A stretch of DNA of 64,000 nt from Cytophagales bacterium (GTDB lineage Bacteria; Bacteroidota; Bacteroidia; Cytophagales; Thermoflexibacteraceae), in contig REAZ01000005.1 of the NCBI GenBank assembly GCA_004294445.1, positions 86,479-150,478 on the forward strand, in the 5' to 3' direction. Below, piece after piece: positions 45,651 to 53,910 of the stretch. Every line of letters starts with the position of its first letter. Position 1 is the first letter of the stretch. Under the pieces are notes generated by a model, which was given only the letters and a program-made list of their open reading frames with translations, was not told where the DNA came from and did not search any database. Position numbers and translations under genes: made by a program.

Positions 45651-48446
45651 ATGATACAAAATGCGTTAAAAGCCTTACGCGCTTTTTTTCCTGATAATAC
45701 TTCTATTACGTTGGCAGAAATTACTGCACACGCAGATTTTCTTTTGTCAAGTCCCATATTCAAAGCTGTTGATAAAGAACAACTTATCAGAGAGGCTGAA
45801 TTATTTTATAATATTCGTGTCGAGGAATTTAAAATTATTGAAGACAATGCACGAAAAATGCCTTGGATAGCCGACAAAAAAGCTACGATTGAATGGGGTT
45901 TTTGGCATAGGTATAGAGATTATTTGGAAACGAAGAAAAACTTTGCGTCCGTTATTATCAATGAATTAGACAGATTAACTGATAAAATTCTTGATGGCAC
46001 TTTTGACCCTACTGCAAAAATTCAGATAGGAAAAAGAGGTTTGGTTGTCGGACAGGTACAGTCGGGCAAAACTTCTAATTATACGGGTTTGATTTGCAAG
46101 GCTGCTGATGCAGGTTTTAAATTTATTATTGTTTTGGCAGGTATTCACAATAATTTGCGTAGCCAAACACAACTAAGATTAGACGAAGGTTTTTTAGGTT
46201 TTGATACACAACATCAACGAGTTTTTAGCTTGTCGAGTAGTAAATTTGTTGGTGTGGGCGAAAGTCAAACAACCAGAACCCATATCGCACATTCTATAAC
46301 TTCAAGTTTAGACAAAGGAGATTTTAGTACGGCAGCTTTTAATTCTTTGGGGTTAAACTTTGCAACACCTGATGTAATCATTGCAGTAGTCAAAAAAAAT
46401 ACGACAGTCCTAAGAAATCTACATAGTTGGCTAAAGTCGCAAACACAAACTTTTGGAGATAAGCAATTAATAAGAGAAAAATCTTTGTTATTGATAGATG
46501 ACGAAGCCGATAATGCTTCTATCAATACAAGTAAAAACAGTGTAACAGCCATCAATAATCATATTCGCAATATTTTAAATTTGTTTGAAAAAAATGCTTA
46601 TATAGGTTATACTGCTACGCCTTTTGCCAATGTTTTTATTCCTGTGGAGGAACAAAAAGATATTTTTCCAAGAGATTTTATCATCAATTTGCCTGCACCT
46701 TCAAATTATGTGGGACCCGAAAAAGTGTTTGGTTTTTCGCCTTTGCAAGATGATAAAAATGTAGATTTTGTCTTGCCAATGATTTATAAAATAGAAGACG
46801 GCGAACAACTTATTTCTGAAAAAGAGAAAAAAGCACCAAAAAATAGCATCGAATTACCAAATTCTCTAAAATTAGCTATTAAAACTTTCATACTTACTTG
46901 TGCTATTCGTTGTGTGCGTGGACAAGAAAAGGCACATAATTCTATGCTTATTCACGTTTCACGTTACAATACTTGGCAAAATTATATTTTTGAATTGGTG
47001 CAAGATACTTTTGATATTTATAGGCGTGGAATAGAAATGAATGATACCGAAACTTATGAGGAATTTAGACAAGTTTTTGAGGGAAATATTCCTGATTATA
47101 AAAATTTTGTGCAAGTCAGTACAGAAATATTACATTCTTCTTTGTCAAATTTAGATGCACAGATACAAGTGCATACGTGGGAAGACGTAAAAACACAACT
47201 CTACAAAGCAAGTAGCAAAATACAAGTAAGAAAAATAAATGGCGGTTCAAAAGAGGTTTTAGACTATTTTGAGCATAAAAATGGTTTGTCTGTGATTGCT
47301 ATCGGTGGCGACAAACTTTCACGAGGCTTAACCTTAGAAGGTTTATCGGTTAGTTATTTTTTGCGGGCATCAAAAATGTACGATACTTTAATGCAAATGG
47401 GACGTTGGTTTGGCTATAGAGGGGGTTATGTAGATTTGTGTCGTTTATTCACAACCAGAGAACTTAATGAATGGTTTTGTATTATTACCGCAGCCTCCGA
47501 AGAACTGCGAAACGAATTTGATTATATGCACAATGTGGCAGGGGCAACTCCCGAAAAATACGCCTTAAAAGTGCGTACTCACCCTGGATTATTACAGATA
47601 ACGGCTTCTAATAAGTTTCGTGATGTAGAGTATATTAAAATAGCTTTTCGAGGTACTTTAACGGAAACGTACACTTTTGTGAAAAATCCACAAGTAATGG
47701 AAGAAAATTTTAGAAATACTTATCATTTTATTGAATCTTTAGGAGAAAATGATGCTGTAAATTTTCCAAAAAAATATGTTTGGAGAAATTTATCTGCAAA
47801 AGTTATTAAAGACTTCCTATCCTTGTATGACATTGGACAAGGAAATTCACTTAAAAAGTCAGACCCGAAAATTTTAATAGACTACATTAATGAGGGACTA
47901 AAACACGGAGAACTCAATAATTGGTCGGTAGCACTTATAAGCAATAGCCAAGCAGAACCAAATAAACGAATAGATTATACTATAAATGGTTTGGTTTGTA
48001 AGGTTGGCTTAACTTTGCGTACACAAGACGAAAATTGTAGTACAGCAAAACATAGTGTTGAAGAAATAAAAATATACCATTTAATAAAATCTCATATTAT
48101 TAGCCCTGACCACGAATATATAGATATAGAGGCTAATATTATACAAAAACATTTGGAAAAGGAAAGTATAAAACAGCAAAAAAAAGTAACTAATTTAAGT
48201 GGGCAAGTAGTAAGAGAAGAGATACGTAGCCCTAATAATCCTTTGTTGATAATTTACTCCCTTGACCCAAAAGGTGCAGATATGGAAGAAGAGCTAAATA
48301 ATACACCAATTATTGGATATGCTATATCTTTTTCTGGTAGTGGCAAAAACTATGGTAAAGAATATGCTATTCAGAAATTGTTATTGCCATTTTATGTGAA
48401 TGACGATTACGATACAGACGACATTAACCCAAACTATGAAGACTAA
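45651..48446 (+). CDS. Z1-domain superfamily II helicase-like ATPase
   Basis: A 931-residue putative DNA translocase. Walker A is GQVQSGKT (134-141), Walker B LLIDDEADNAS (280-290), motif III GYTATPFANVF (319-329), and the C-terminal RecA lobe has IGGDKLSRGLTLEG (551-564) and QMGRWFGYRGG (582-592, arginine-finger motif VI). The middle and end contain the Z1 domain, known from MORC-linked restriction systems. It probably uses ATP to move on or open DNA for the nuclease partner. All helicase motifs are intact. Its stop overlaps the next gene by 11 bases. Confidence 0.93.
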   Translation: MIQNALKALRAFFPDNTSITLAEITAHADFLLSSPIFKAVDKEQLIREAELFYNIRVEEFKIIEDNARKMPWIADKKATIEWGFWHRYRDYLETKKNFASVIINELDRLTDKILDGTFDPTAKIQIGKRGLVVGQVQSGKTSNYTGLICKAADAGFKFIIVLAGIHNNLRSQTQLRLDEGFLGFDTQHQRVFSLSSSKFVGVGESQTTRTHIAHSITSSLDKGDFSTAAFNSLGLNFATPDVIIAVVKKNTTVLRNLHSWLKSQTQTFGDKQLIREKSLLLIDDEADNASINTSKNSVTAINNHIRNILNLFEKNAYIGYTATPFANVFIPVEEQKDIFPRDFIINLPAPSNYVGPEKVFGFSPLQDDKNVDFVLPMIYKIEDGEQLISEKEKKAPKNSIELPNSLKLAIKTFILTCAIRCVRGQEKAHNSMLIHVSRYNTWQNYIFELVQDTFDIYRRGIEMNDTETYEEFRQVFEGNIPDYKNFVQVSTEILHSSLSNLDAQIQVHTWEDVKTQLYKASSKIQVRKINGGSKEVLDYFEHKNGLSVIAIGGDKLSRGLTLEGLSVSYFLRASKMYDTLMQMGRWFGYRGGYVDLCRLFTTRELNEWFCIITAASEELRNEFDYMHNVAGATPEKYALKVRTHPGLLQITASNKFRDVEYIKIAFRGTLTETYTFVKNPQVMEENFRNTYHFIESLGENDAVNFPKKYVWRNLSAKVIKDFLSLYDIGQGNSLKKSDPKILIDYINEGLKHGELNNWSVALISNSQAEPNKRIDYTINGLVCKVGLTLRTQDENCSTAKHSVEEIKIYHLIKSHIISPDHEYIDIEANIIQKHLEKESIKQQKKVTNLSGQVVREEIRSPNNPLLIIYSLDPKGADMEEELNNTPIIGYAISFSGSGKNYGKEYAIQKLLLPFYVNDDYDTDDINPNYED

Positions 48447-49443
48447 AATCGAAACCCTTTGGGAAATCTTAGAAACTGATGCAAGTTTTCAGACAGGAAT
48501 TTTGCTAAGACGTTATTCGGCAGAAGTAAAACCAGATTTGTATGTGGCTATCCAAAACGCAGAAAAATTGCGATGCCTTGCCTTTCGCATAAGTTCGCAT
48601 CTAAATACCAATCTCATTAAAGCTGATAGTTTAAGAGAGATTCAGATAGAAGTAATGCCTGATGACTATAGAAAAGATAGTAAACTATTACTTTTTGTGC
48701 TTTTAGAGCCGAGGCATAGCGATATTTTCGCTATTTTGTGCGAAGACCTGATTGTGGCTGTTACTGATATTTCAGAAGAAAATATGCTTTTAAAAGTATT
48801 GGCACAAAGATTTTTGAAATGGCAAGCACTATTTGAAAAATTAGCTCAAAATGGTTTGTCGGAAAACGAACAAAAAGGTTTGTTTGGGGAATTATATTTT
48901 CTACATGAGCTATTACAAAGCAATGATAATCATTATTTTACTATTCAGACTTGGGTAGGAATGTTAGGGCAGCCGCAAGACTTTTGCTATCAAAAATATT
49001 GGGCTGTTGAAGTAAAAACCACTACCATAGGCAAAGGAATACTGACTATCAGCAATGAATATCAACTAAATGATAAGGAATTCGAAAACCTATTTTTGTA
49101 CTATTTAGGCATTGAGTCTGGAAGTAAAGAGGGCATGAAATTGCCCGAATTGGTAGCTATTATCGAACAAAAGATAGAATATGATAAGCGTGTGCTAAAC
49201 ATTTTTCACCAGAAACTTTTAGAAATAGGTTACTTCGAATACCATAAAGATTATTATGCCAAAACTAACTATCACATACAAGTAAAACAGCCTTATCATG
49301 TAAGGGCAGACTTTCCGAGAATTACACCCTCACTACTTTATAGCGGTGTCAATAAAGTAAGTTACGACATTGATTTGGCTGTTTGTCAATCTTTTATAAC
49401 AACTATTGAGCAACTATTAAAAACAATTAATACGTATGAATAA
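48436..49443 (+). CDS. DUF4420-type PD-(D/E)XK nuclease-like protein
   Basis: About 335 residues, the likely DNA-cutting subunit. A restriction-fold core is seen around GLFGELYFLHELL (Glu152), PQDFCYQKYWAVEVKTTT with Asp182 and the E-x-K pair Glu192/Lys194. The N-terminal 130 residues are a separate beta-rich domain. A longer frame begins further upstream inside the Z1 gene, but the ATG at 48436 (MKTKIETLWEIL) fits better and gives an 11-base overlap. It overlaps the AIPR gene by 8 bases. The assignment to DUF4420 is from memory of the family pattern and the neighbourhood. Confidence 0.87.
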   Translation: MKTKIETLWEILETDASFQTGILLRRYSAEVKPDLYVAIQNAEKLRCLAFRISSHLNTNLIKADSLREIQIEVMPDDYRKDSKLLLFVLLEPRHSDIFAILCEDLIVAVTDISEENMLLKVLAQRFLKWQALFEKLAQNGLSENEQKGLFGELYFLHELLQSNDNHYFTIQTWVGMLGQPQDFCYQKYWAVEVKTTTIGKGILTISNEYQLNDKEFENLFLYYLGIESGSKEGMKLPELVAIIEQKIEYDKRVLNIFHQKLLEIGYFEYHKDYYAKTNYHIQVKQPYHVRADFPRITPSLLYSGVNKVSYDIDLAVCQSFITTIEQLLKTINTYE

Positions 49444-51784
49444 TTTGCACCATGAGGAATTAAATACCTTTTATAAAAACAACCAGCAAGACGTAATTGC
49501 ATTAGTAGAAAACGAAGAAGAGGGTTCTTCTTTGGAAAGTAAGTTTACAGAACTTATGACTGATATGCTTGTAGAAGCAGGTGAAACAGCTAATATTTCT
49601 ATTTGCACCGAAATTAGAGAAGACAAAGCAGGTAGGCGTATGCACAAAATAAATGCGTATGCCTTGAGCGAGAGCTACGAAACCGTCGACTTATTTATCA
49701 CTATTCATCGGAATACCGAAAATTTTGAAAATATAACAAAAGAGGAAGTTACAACAGCATCTAACTTAGCCAAACGCTTTCTAAATGATGCTATGAAGGG
49801 TACTCTACGAGAAGTAGAAGAATCTGCAAAGGCATTTGATTTGATACAAATCTTAGATAAATATAGCCAAGATATTATTCGGGTAAATATTTTCATTATT
49901 GCTGACGGAGTAACCAACGCAGACACCCCAAAAGAAACGGAAATAGATTTCAAAAATAATAATCATGCTGTTTTAGTCATTTTTCATTTGTGGGATTTAG
50001 AAAGATTTTACCAATTATATTTTTCAAAAAATAAACGAGAGGCAATACAAATAGATTTTCAAGACGATTTTGGCGGAGCTGTTCCCTGCCTTTCTATGCC
50101 AAGTGAAAATGAAGATTATGAATCCTATTTAGCTATTATTTCGGGCGAAACCTTAGCAGGAATTTACCGCAACTTTGGGTCAAGACTTTTGGAGCAAAAT
50201 ATTCGTTCTTTTCTCCAATTTACAGGGAAAATAAACAAAGGTATTCGAGATACGATTAAAAAAGAGCCACAAATGTTTTTGGCGTTTAACAATGGTATTG
50301 CTGGCACTGCCGAAGAAGTCGAATTGATAGACTTGCCCAACGGTGGCAAAGGAATAGCAAATGCAAAAGATTTTCAGATAGTCAATGGAGGGCAGACAAC
50401 CGCCTCTATTTTCCATTCGCAGAAACAAGATAAATCTGATTTATCCAAAATTTTTGTGCAGTTGAAATTGACAGTTGTAAAAAAGAAAGATGAATTTGCG
50501 CTTATCGTTTCCCGCATTGCTGAATATGCCAACAGCCAAAATAAGGTTTCTGTGGCAGATTTAAGCTCAAATCACCCTTTTCATATAGAATTCGAAAAAT
50601 TATCAAGGATTATTTGGGCTCCTGACCCCACCAATCAAAATAGGCAAACTCGTTGGTTTTACGAACGTGCCAGAGGGCAATATAAAAATGAAATAAACAA
50701 AGAAGGCTCAACACCTGCCCGAAAAAAAGCGTTTGAAATTAAGAACCCACGTAATCAAGTGCTTCAAAAAGAGGACTTAGCAAAGTTCTCAAATGCTTGG
50801 AACTTAATCCCTTATTTTGTAGCGAGGGGTAGGCAGAAGTGTTATGTAGAGTTTTTTAAAAATCTGAAGAATATCAGGAAAAATGAATTACCTGACAATG
50901 TTTTCTTTGAGGACTTGGTTGCTCAAGCCATTTTATTTAGAACTGCCGAAAAAGAATATGGTGTAGGAGATAAAGCCATCGGAGATTTACGTTTTTTAGT
51001 TGTCCCATATACCTTATCCTATCTAAACCAAGCTACAGACAAGAAAATTGATTTGTATAAAATTTGGAAGGCGCAGGGTATTTCGGAAAATTTGAGAATA
51101 ATCATTCGAAATTTATTAGAAAAAATTGATGCTTCACTAAGAACAACGACAGCACAAGAGGCTGGTGGGATGGGGCTAATAAGCGAATGGGGTAAAAAAG
51201 AGAAGTGTTGGGAAGTCATCAGCAAAATAGATATGAAAATTAGTTTTTCTACTATAGAAGATGATTTTATTCCAAAACAAGGACAAAGTAGATATAAAAA
51301 AACTGAAGATGAAATAGCAAAATTGGAAAGGCAGGCACATATAGAAGAACTTAAAAATGTCCCTCAACAACTTTGGAAGAAAATTGCAGAATGGGGAAAA
51401 GTTTCAGGTAAATTATCTCAGTACAAGATTAGTATTTTAGAAAATGTAGCAAAAAAACTAAAAGATAAGAAGGAACTAGAAGATTTACAACTCAAGAATG
51501 GCTTAGATATTTTTGAATTGGCTTTTCGAGATGCGCCTCAGTTATTTTTAGATATTACAGACGAAGCAAGCACACAAGAGAAAGTCTTTGACATTGAAAT
51601 TACTACTCAACTTATAGAAGAACTATTTGATTGGGGAAAGAAACGTTATAATTTATCTGACCAAGAGTTCAATTTTATCAAAAAAATTAAAAATCAAGCA
51701 TTAGAACCATCTGAATTTCAAAAAAATTACATAAAAAATATCGTAAGGAATGCTCAAAACAAAGGTTTCATGCCCCGAAAATGA
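49436..51784 (+). CDS. AIPR family (abortive infection phage resistance) protein
   Basis: A 782-residue protein. The AIPR core motifs are visible: LLEQNIRSFLQ (251-261), FLAFNNGIAGTA (281-292) and DFQIVNGGQTTASIF (312-326), followed by WFYERARGQYKNE. AIPR proteins are known from phage abortive-infection loci; some have been suggested to act as nucleases, but the mechanism is unknown to me. It closes the operon. The last codons (KGFMPRK) are antisense to what looks like the start of a DUF4007 gene (51761-51796), so the natural C-terminus may have been replaced at a recombination joint. Confidence 0.9.
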   Translation: MNNLHHEELNTFYKNNQQDVIALVENEEEGSSLESKFTELMTDMLVEAGETANISICTEIREDKAGRRMHKINAYALSESYETVDLFITIHRNTENFENITKEEVTTASNLAKRFLNDAMKGTLREVEESAKAFDLIQILDKYSQDIIRVNIFIIADGVTNADTPKETEIDFKNNNHAVLVIFHLWDLERFYQLYFSKNKREAIQIDFQDDFGGAVPCLSMPSENEDYESYLAIISGETLAGIYRNFGSRLLEQNIRSFLQFTGKINKGIRDTIKKEPQMFLAFNNGIAGTAEEVELIDLPNGGKGIANAKDFQIVNGGQTTASIFHSQKQDKSDLSKIFVQLKLTVVKKKDEFALIVSRIAEYANSQNKVSVADLSSNHPFHIEFEKLSRIIWAPDPTNQNRQTRWFYERARGQYKNEINKEGSTPARKKAFEIKNPRNQVLQKEDLAKFSNAWNLIPYFVARGRQKCYVEFFKNLKNIRKNELPDNVFFEDLVAQAILFRTAEKEYGVGDKAIGDLRFLVVPYTLSYLNQATDKKIDLYKIWKAQGISENLRIIIRNLLEKIDASLRTTTAQEAGGMGLISEWGKKEKCWEVISKIDMKISFSTIEDDFIPKQGQSRYKKTEDEIAKLERQAHIEELKNVPQQLWKKIAEWGKVSGKLSQYKISILENVAKKLKDKKELEDLQLKNGLDIFELAFRDAPQLFLDITDEASTQEKVFDIEITTQLIEELFDWGKKRYNLSDQEFNFIKKIKNQALEPSEFQKNYIKNIVRNAQNKGFMPRK

Positions 51785-51796
51785 GAGTTGTTGCAT
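51761..51796 (-). pseudogene. Relic start of a DUF4007-like gene
   Basis: Read on the minus strand from an ATG at 51796, twelve codons give MQQLSFSGHETF, which matches the characteristic N-terminus of DUF4007 proteins (FSGHETF followed by RYGWLKK in intact ones). After residue 12 the similarity stops, where the AIPR gene begins on the other strand. A -7-like TATCTTTG lies just upstream on the minus strand, so a promoter and start seem to remain. DUF4007 proteins occur in BREX and phosphorothioation-type defence loci. The fragment is short, so the call is tentative. Confidence 0.5.
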
Positions 51797-51860
51797 ACTG
51801 ATTTTTTTAGAAAGCAAAGATAGGAAAAGTTTTGCAATGGTACATTTGCCTTCAGGCGAA

Positions 51861-51903
51861 TATTGTCTATTTTCTCGCCTAAAGACGAGGGTACTCACTT
51901 TCT
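51861..51903. repeat. 43-base repeat X (3' end of first paralog)
   Basis: It matches 52684-52726 at 41 of 43 positions. Both copies encode the end ESEY(P/L)RL plus stop and the following spacer, showing that the first and third small paralogs share a duplicated 3' end. Confidence 0.9.
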
Positions 51904-52271
51904 GCCAAAGAAAAGTTTTCTACTATGCGAGGATAGTTTTCTGAAAATATGATTTCCTTGCATTTGATATTTATTTCCCAAAGCGGTAGGCAGTTTTCGC
52001 CTATTTGCAGCACAAAGCGCAGATAAATTTCATTATTTTCTAAGTACGCATTCGCCTCATATACGCCCATTACTTTTAGTGGTAAATCGGGCGAAACTTG
52101 GGATTGAAACTGTACTATATTTACAAGAGAAACACTTAGTTTTTCATATTTTTGGTCGATAGGAAATGAAAAAGTAAAGTTTATTTGATTCTTTTCAAAA
52201 TCAAAGTGCATAGTTTCTATTGGTATATCGTACCAATCTATCTGATTGAATATCTCTACTTTTTGTTGCAT
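51879..52271 (-). CDS. Small immunity-like paralog 1
   Basis: About 130 residues, last of a four-gene minus-strand cassette. It has the shared pattern IDWYDIPIETMHFDFEKNQINFTF near the start (the first part of which also occurs as a DNA relic at 52654-52685) and ends ESEYPRL. It is predicted to be mostly beta strand. The longest frame begins with GTG at 52298, within the previous gene; the ATG at 52271 gives a 4-base gap and is preferred. The function is unknown; it is related to the two paralogs upstream and may be an immunity protein. Confidence 0.75.
   Translation of the reverse strand: MQQKVEIFNQIDWYDIPIETMHFDFEKNQINFTFSFPIDQKYEKLSVSLVNIVQFQSQVSPDLPLKVMGVYEANAYLENNEIYLRFVLQIGENCLPLWEINIKCKEIIFSENYPRIVENFSLAESEYPRL
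52221..52252. repeat. 32-base repeat inside paralog 1, second copy at 52654-52685
   Basis: The copies match at 29 of 32 positions. The second lies in the spacer between paralogs 3 and 2 and still reads NQIDWYDIP on the minus strand, so it is the stub of a further paralog that was lost. Confidence 0.85.
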
Positions 52272-52275
52272 AGTT

Positions 52276-52647
52276 TCAAAGTTTCCCACTCTCTGCACTT
52301 AGCGAAGTAAAGCCGATAGTAAGTAGCCAATAGGGAATAAAGTAAAGGCTTATTTCGAACTTGCCTTGTGCTGTTTCCTGCAAACTCTCTACTGAAAAGC
52401 ACTCTTGCGGATTGAAAATGTCTTTGGTGTCAGATAAAAACTTAAAAACGCCCCCAAAAGTGAATATCAAATCGACAAAGCTATCTTGCAAGCTATCACA
52501 AACAGCGAGCTTGAGTATGATTTCTTGCTTTTCAAAGTTAAAAGTAAGATTTTCTAATGCGGCATCATGCACGTCATAGTAGTCAAAAATCGCTTTTAAC
52601 TCATTCAGATTTGTGGTTATTTCTTGGGTGTAAGTGTGCATTTTCAT
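52276..52647 (-). CDS. Small immunity-like paralog 2
   Basis: 123 residues. The N-terminal half carries YYDVHDAALENLTFNFEKQ, matching the DLHDA...FDFEKQ pattern of paralog 3, and the end WLLTIGFTSLSAES matches the end of paralog 3, but the last residues EYLRL are replaced by GKL. This pattern (HDA turn, amphipathic strands, conserved end) recalls small beta-rich immunity proteins of polymorphic toxin systems. It lies 4 bases before paralog 1 and 54 bases after paralog 3. Confidence 0.78.
   Translation of the reverse strand: MKMHTYTQEITTNLNELKAIFDYYDVHDAALENLTFNFEKQEIILKLAVCDSLQDSFVDLIFTFGGVFKFLSDTKDIFNPQECFSVESLQETAQGKFEISLYFIPYWLLTIGFTSLSAESGKL
52288..52330. repeat. 43-base repeat Z, second copy at 52720-52762
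   Basis: The copies match at 41 of 43 positions and encode the LLTIGFTSLS end shared by paralogs 2 and 3. Together with repeat X this shows piecewise sharing of ends among the three genes. Confidence 0.9.
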
Positions 52648-52701
52648 TAATTTTGGTATATCGTACCAGTCTATCTGATTGCCTATTGACTATTTTCTCG
52701 C

Positions 52702-53058
52702 CTAAAGACGAAGGTACTCACTTTCTACACTTAGCGAAGTAAAGCCGATAGTAAGTAGCCAAACGACATCACCATCTTGAAAATCAAACTTATAAGAAGC
52801 CTCATAGCGGTTATTTTCTACCGCTTTACAAGTGTGCAAAAAGCAAGAGGAGGGCGCAAACTTTAAGGCTTGAGGATAATCGGAAGTAAACTTATCTACG
52901 CCTTTAAATTCCTGACTGTAAAGCGTTGTTTGCTCTTTTTCGCTGTCCCATAGCTCAAAAACGAAATGCAGACTTTGCTTTTCGAAGTCAAAAGACATCG
53001 TTTTTACCACTGCATCATGCAGGTCTGCGGAATAAAAAAGTGCGAGTGTTTCGTTCAT
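52702..53058 (-). CDS. Small immunity-like paralog 3
   Basis: 118 residues. It starts MNETLALFYSADLHDAVVKT, followed by MSFDFEKQSLHFVFEL, and ends LLTIGFTSLSVESEYLRL. The ATG overlaps the stop of the membrane protein gene upstream (ATGA), a sign of coupled translation and of a functional pair. It is the only paralog that has both shared ends, so it may be the source of the other two. The proposed role is binding or neutralising the upstream protein; this is inference from the arrangement. Confidence 0.78.
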   Translation of the reverse strand: MNETLALFYSADLHDAVVKTMSFDFEKQSLHFVFELWDSEKEQTTLYSQEFKGVDKFTSDYPQALKFAPSSCFLHTCKAVENNRYEASYKFDFQDGDVVWLLTIGFTSLSVESEYLRL

Positions 53059-53624
53059 TTTTTTGAGAAAATATGAGATTTTGGGTTATTTTTATGAATC
53101 GCATTGCAGTCAATATCCAAATATCTGTCTTTGTCATTTTTACTATTCGGATTTACTCTATGCCAATGATTTTGTTTGACTGCTGCATTTTTTCCTTTAT
53201 ATTCATTCTCAATTGCCTTGTCAAAATAAATTTCGACCTTTGGATAACGCTTATTTTTAAATCTTTGCCTATTTATGTCATTAGGATTTGTTACATCCTC
53301 CCAATCTCCGTTTAGCTTTTCGGGGTTTTGCGGCGGTTTGTCCCAGTTGATACCGTCAAGTACGCAAACGCACTCCAGAGAGATAGAGTCTTTGAGAACA
53401 TAAAGCAAATGACAGTAGTCGTGCATTTCGCCTTTTGGCAGTTGCTCTCCGCTTTCCCTGCGTGCTATCAGTTCGGCTAAGTACGTTTGCTCGTCTTTGT
53501 CTGCGAGGGCATAGTAGGCGCAGGTGATTGCTATACACACAAATATAAGCAAAAAAGGAGAAAAATGCTTTTCTTGCTTGGGTTTTTCTATGCTTGTTAT
53601 TTCTTCTATTTCAGCAATTTGCAT
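53055..53624 (-). CDS. Membrane-anchored protein with toxin-like C-terminus
   Basis: About 189 residues. One membrane segment (FSPFLLIFVCIAITCAYYAL, about 22-41) follows a short Glu-rich N-terminus. The C-terminal part contains KVEIYFDKAIENEYKG, KQNHWHRVNPNSKNDKDRYL and ends with NNPKSHIFSKK. The HWHRxNPNS and SHI pattern recalls C-terminal domains of Bacteroidota polymorphic toxins, but I cannot name the family. A longer frame (from 53765) fuses it to the nucleotidyltransferase relic; the ATG at 53624 is preferred. It is coupled to paralog 3 by an ATGA overlap. Confidence 0.72.
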   Translation of the reverse strand: MQIAEIEEITSIEKPKQEKHFSPFLLIFVCIAITCAYYALADKDEQTYLAELIARRESGEQLPKGEMHDYCHLLYVLKDSISLECVCVLDGINWDKPPQNPEKLNGDWEDVTNPNDINRQRFKNKRYPKVEIYFDKAIENEYKGKNAAVKQNHWHRVNPNSKNDKDRYLDIDCNAIHKNNPKSHIFSKK

Positions 53625-53641
53625 TTTATTACGTTTTATTG

Positions 53642-53765
53642 TTAAGGTAGGTTTTCGACATCTCCCAAGTCTTTCTGTCTGCCGCTTGCCACCAACTACC
53701 ATATACTCAACTTTGTGCAAGTTGAGTAATGTTATAAACTCTTTGAAGTCTTGATTCAGTTGCAT
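53642..53765 (-). pseudogene. Deletion relic of a nucleotidyltransferase gene
   Basis: The first 26 codons (53765 to 53688) read MQLNQDFKEFITLLNLHKVE then YMVVGG, the conserved start of stand-alone nucleotidyltransferases of the MNT/AbiEii type, where a longer domain should follow. Directly after, in another frame, the DNA reads ASGRQKDLGDVENLP and stop (53642), which looks like the C-terminus of the same family (typically ASGRxKDLxDVExL). So the middle of the gene has been deleted and the frame lost. Confidence 0.7.
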
Positions 53766-53910
53766 AGTCTTGATGATATTGCTTTCTATAAAATTCGATG
53801 GCAGAAATTCGTTTTTCTATCGGTTGTGTAAGCCAATATACATAATCTTTTGGCTCATTTCCAAGTTTAAAAATGGCAATTTTTGTCCTGTCTAATCTAA
53901 ATTCGTTCAT
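53707..53910 (-). CDS. Small partner protein of the lost nucleotidyltransferase
   Basis: 67 residues: MNEFRLDRTKIAIFKLGNEP, then YVYWLTQPIEKRISAIEFYR and YATESRLQRVYNI. This pattern (YWL..P.EER..A.E..R.Q, ESRLQRVY) is the small conserved protein usually encoded just before nucleotidyltransferases of this kind, probably a toxin-antitoxin or defence pair. Its 3' end overlaps the relic of that partner by 59 bases. The gene itself looks intact but is orphaned. Confidence 0.75.
   Translation of the reverse strand: MNEFRLDRTKIAIFKLGNEPKDYVYWLTQPIEKRISAIEFYRKQYHQDYATESRLQRVYNITQLAQS

Noticed and set aside
51750..51944. 64-residue plus-strand frame after the AIPR gene
   Set aside because: It overlaps the AIPR end and the opposite-strand gene, with Cys-rich, non-natural composition.
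53625..53765. N-terminal extension of the membrane protein starting at 53765
   Set aside because: The extension is the nucleotidyltransferase relic read into an unrelated frame; the ATG at 53624 starts the real protein.
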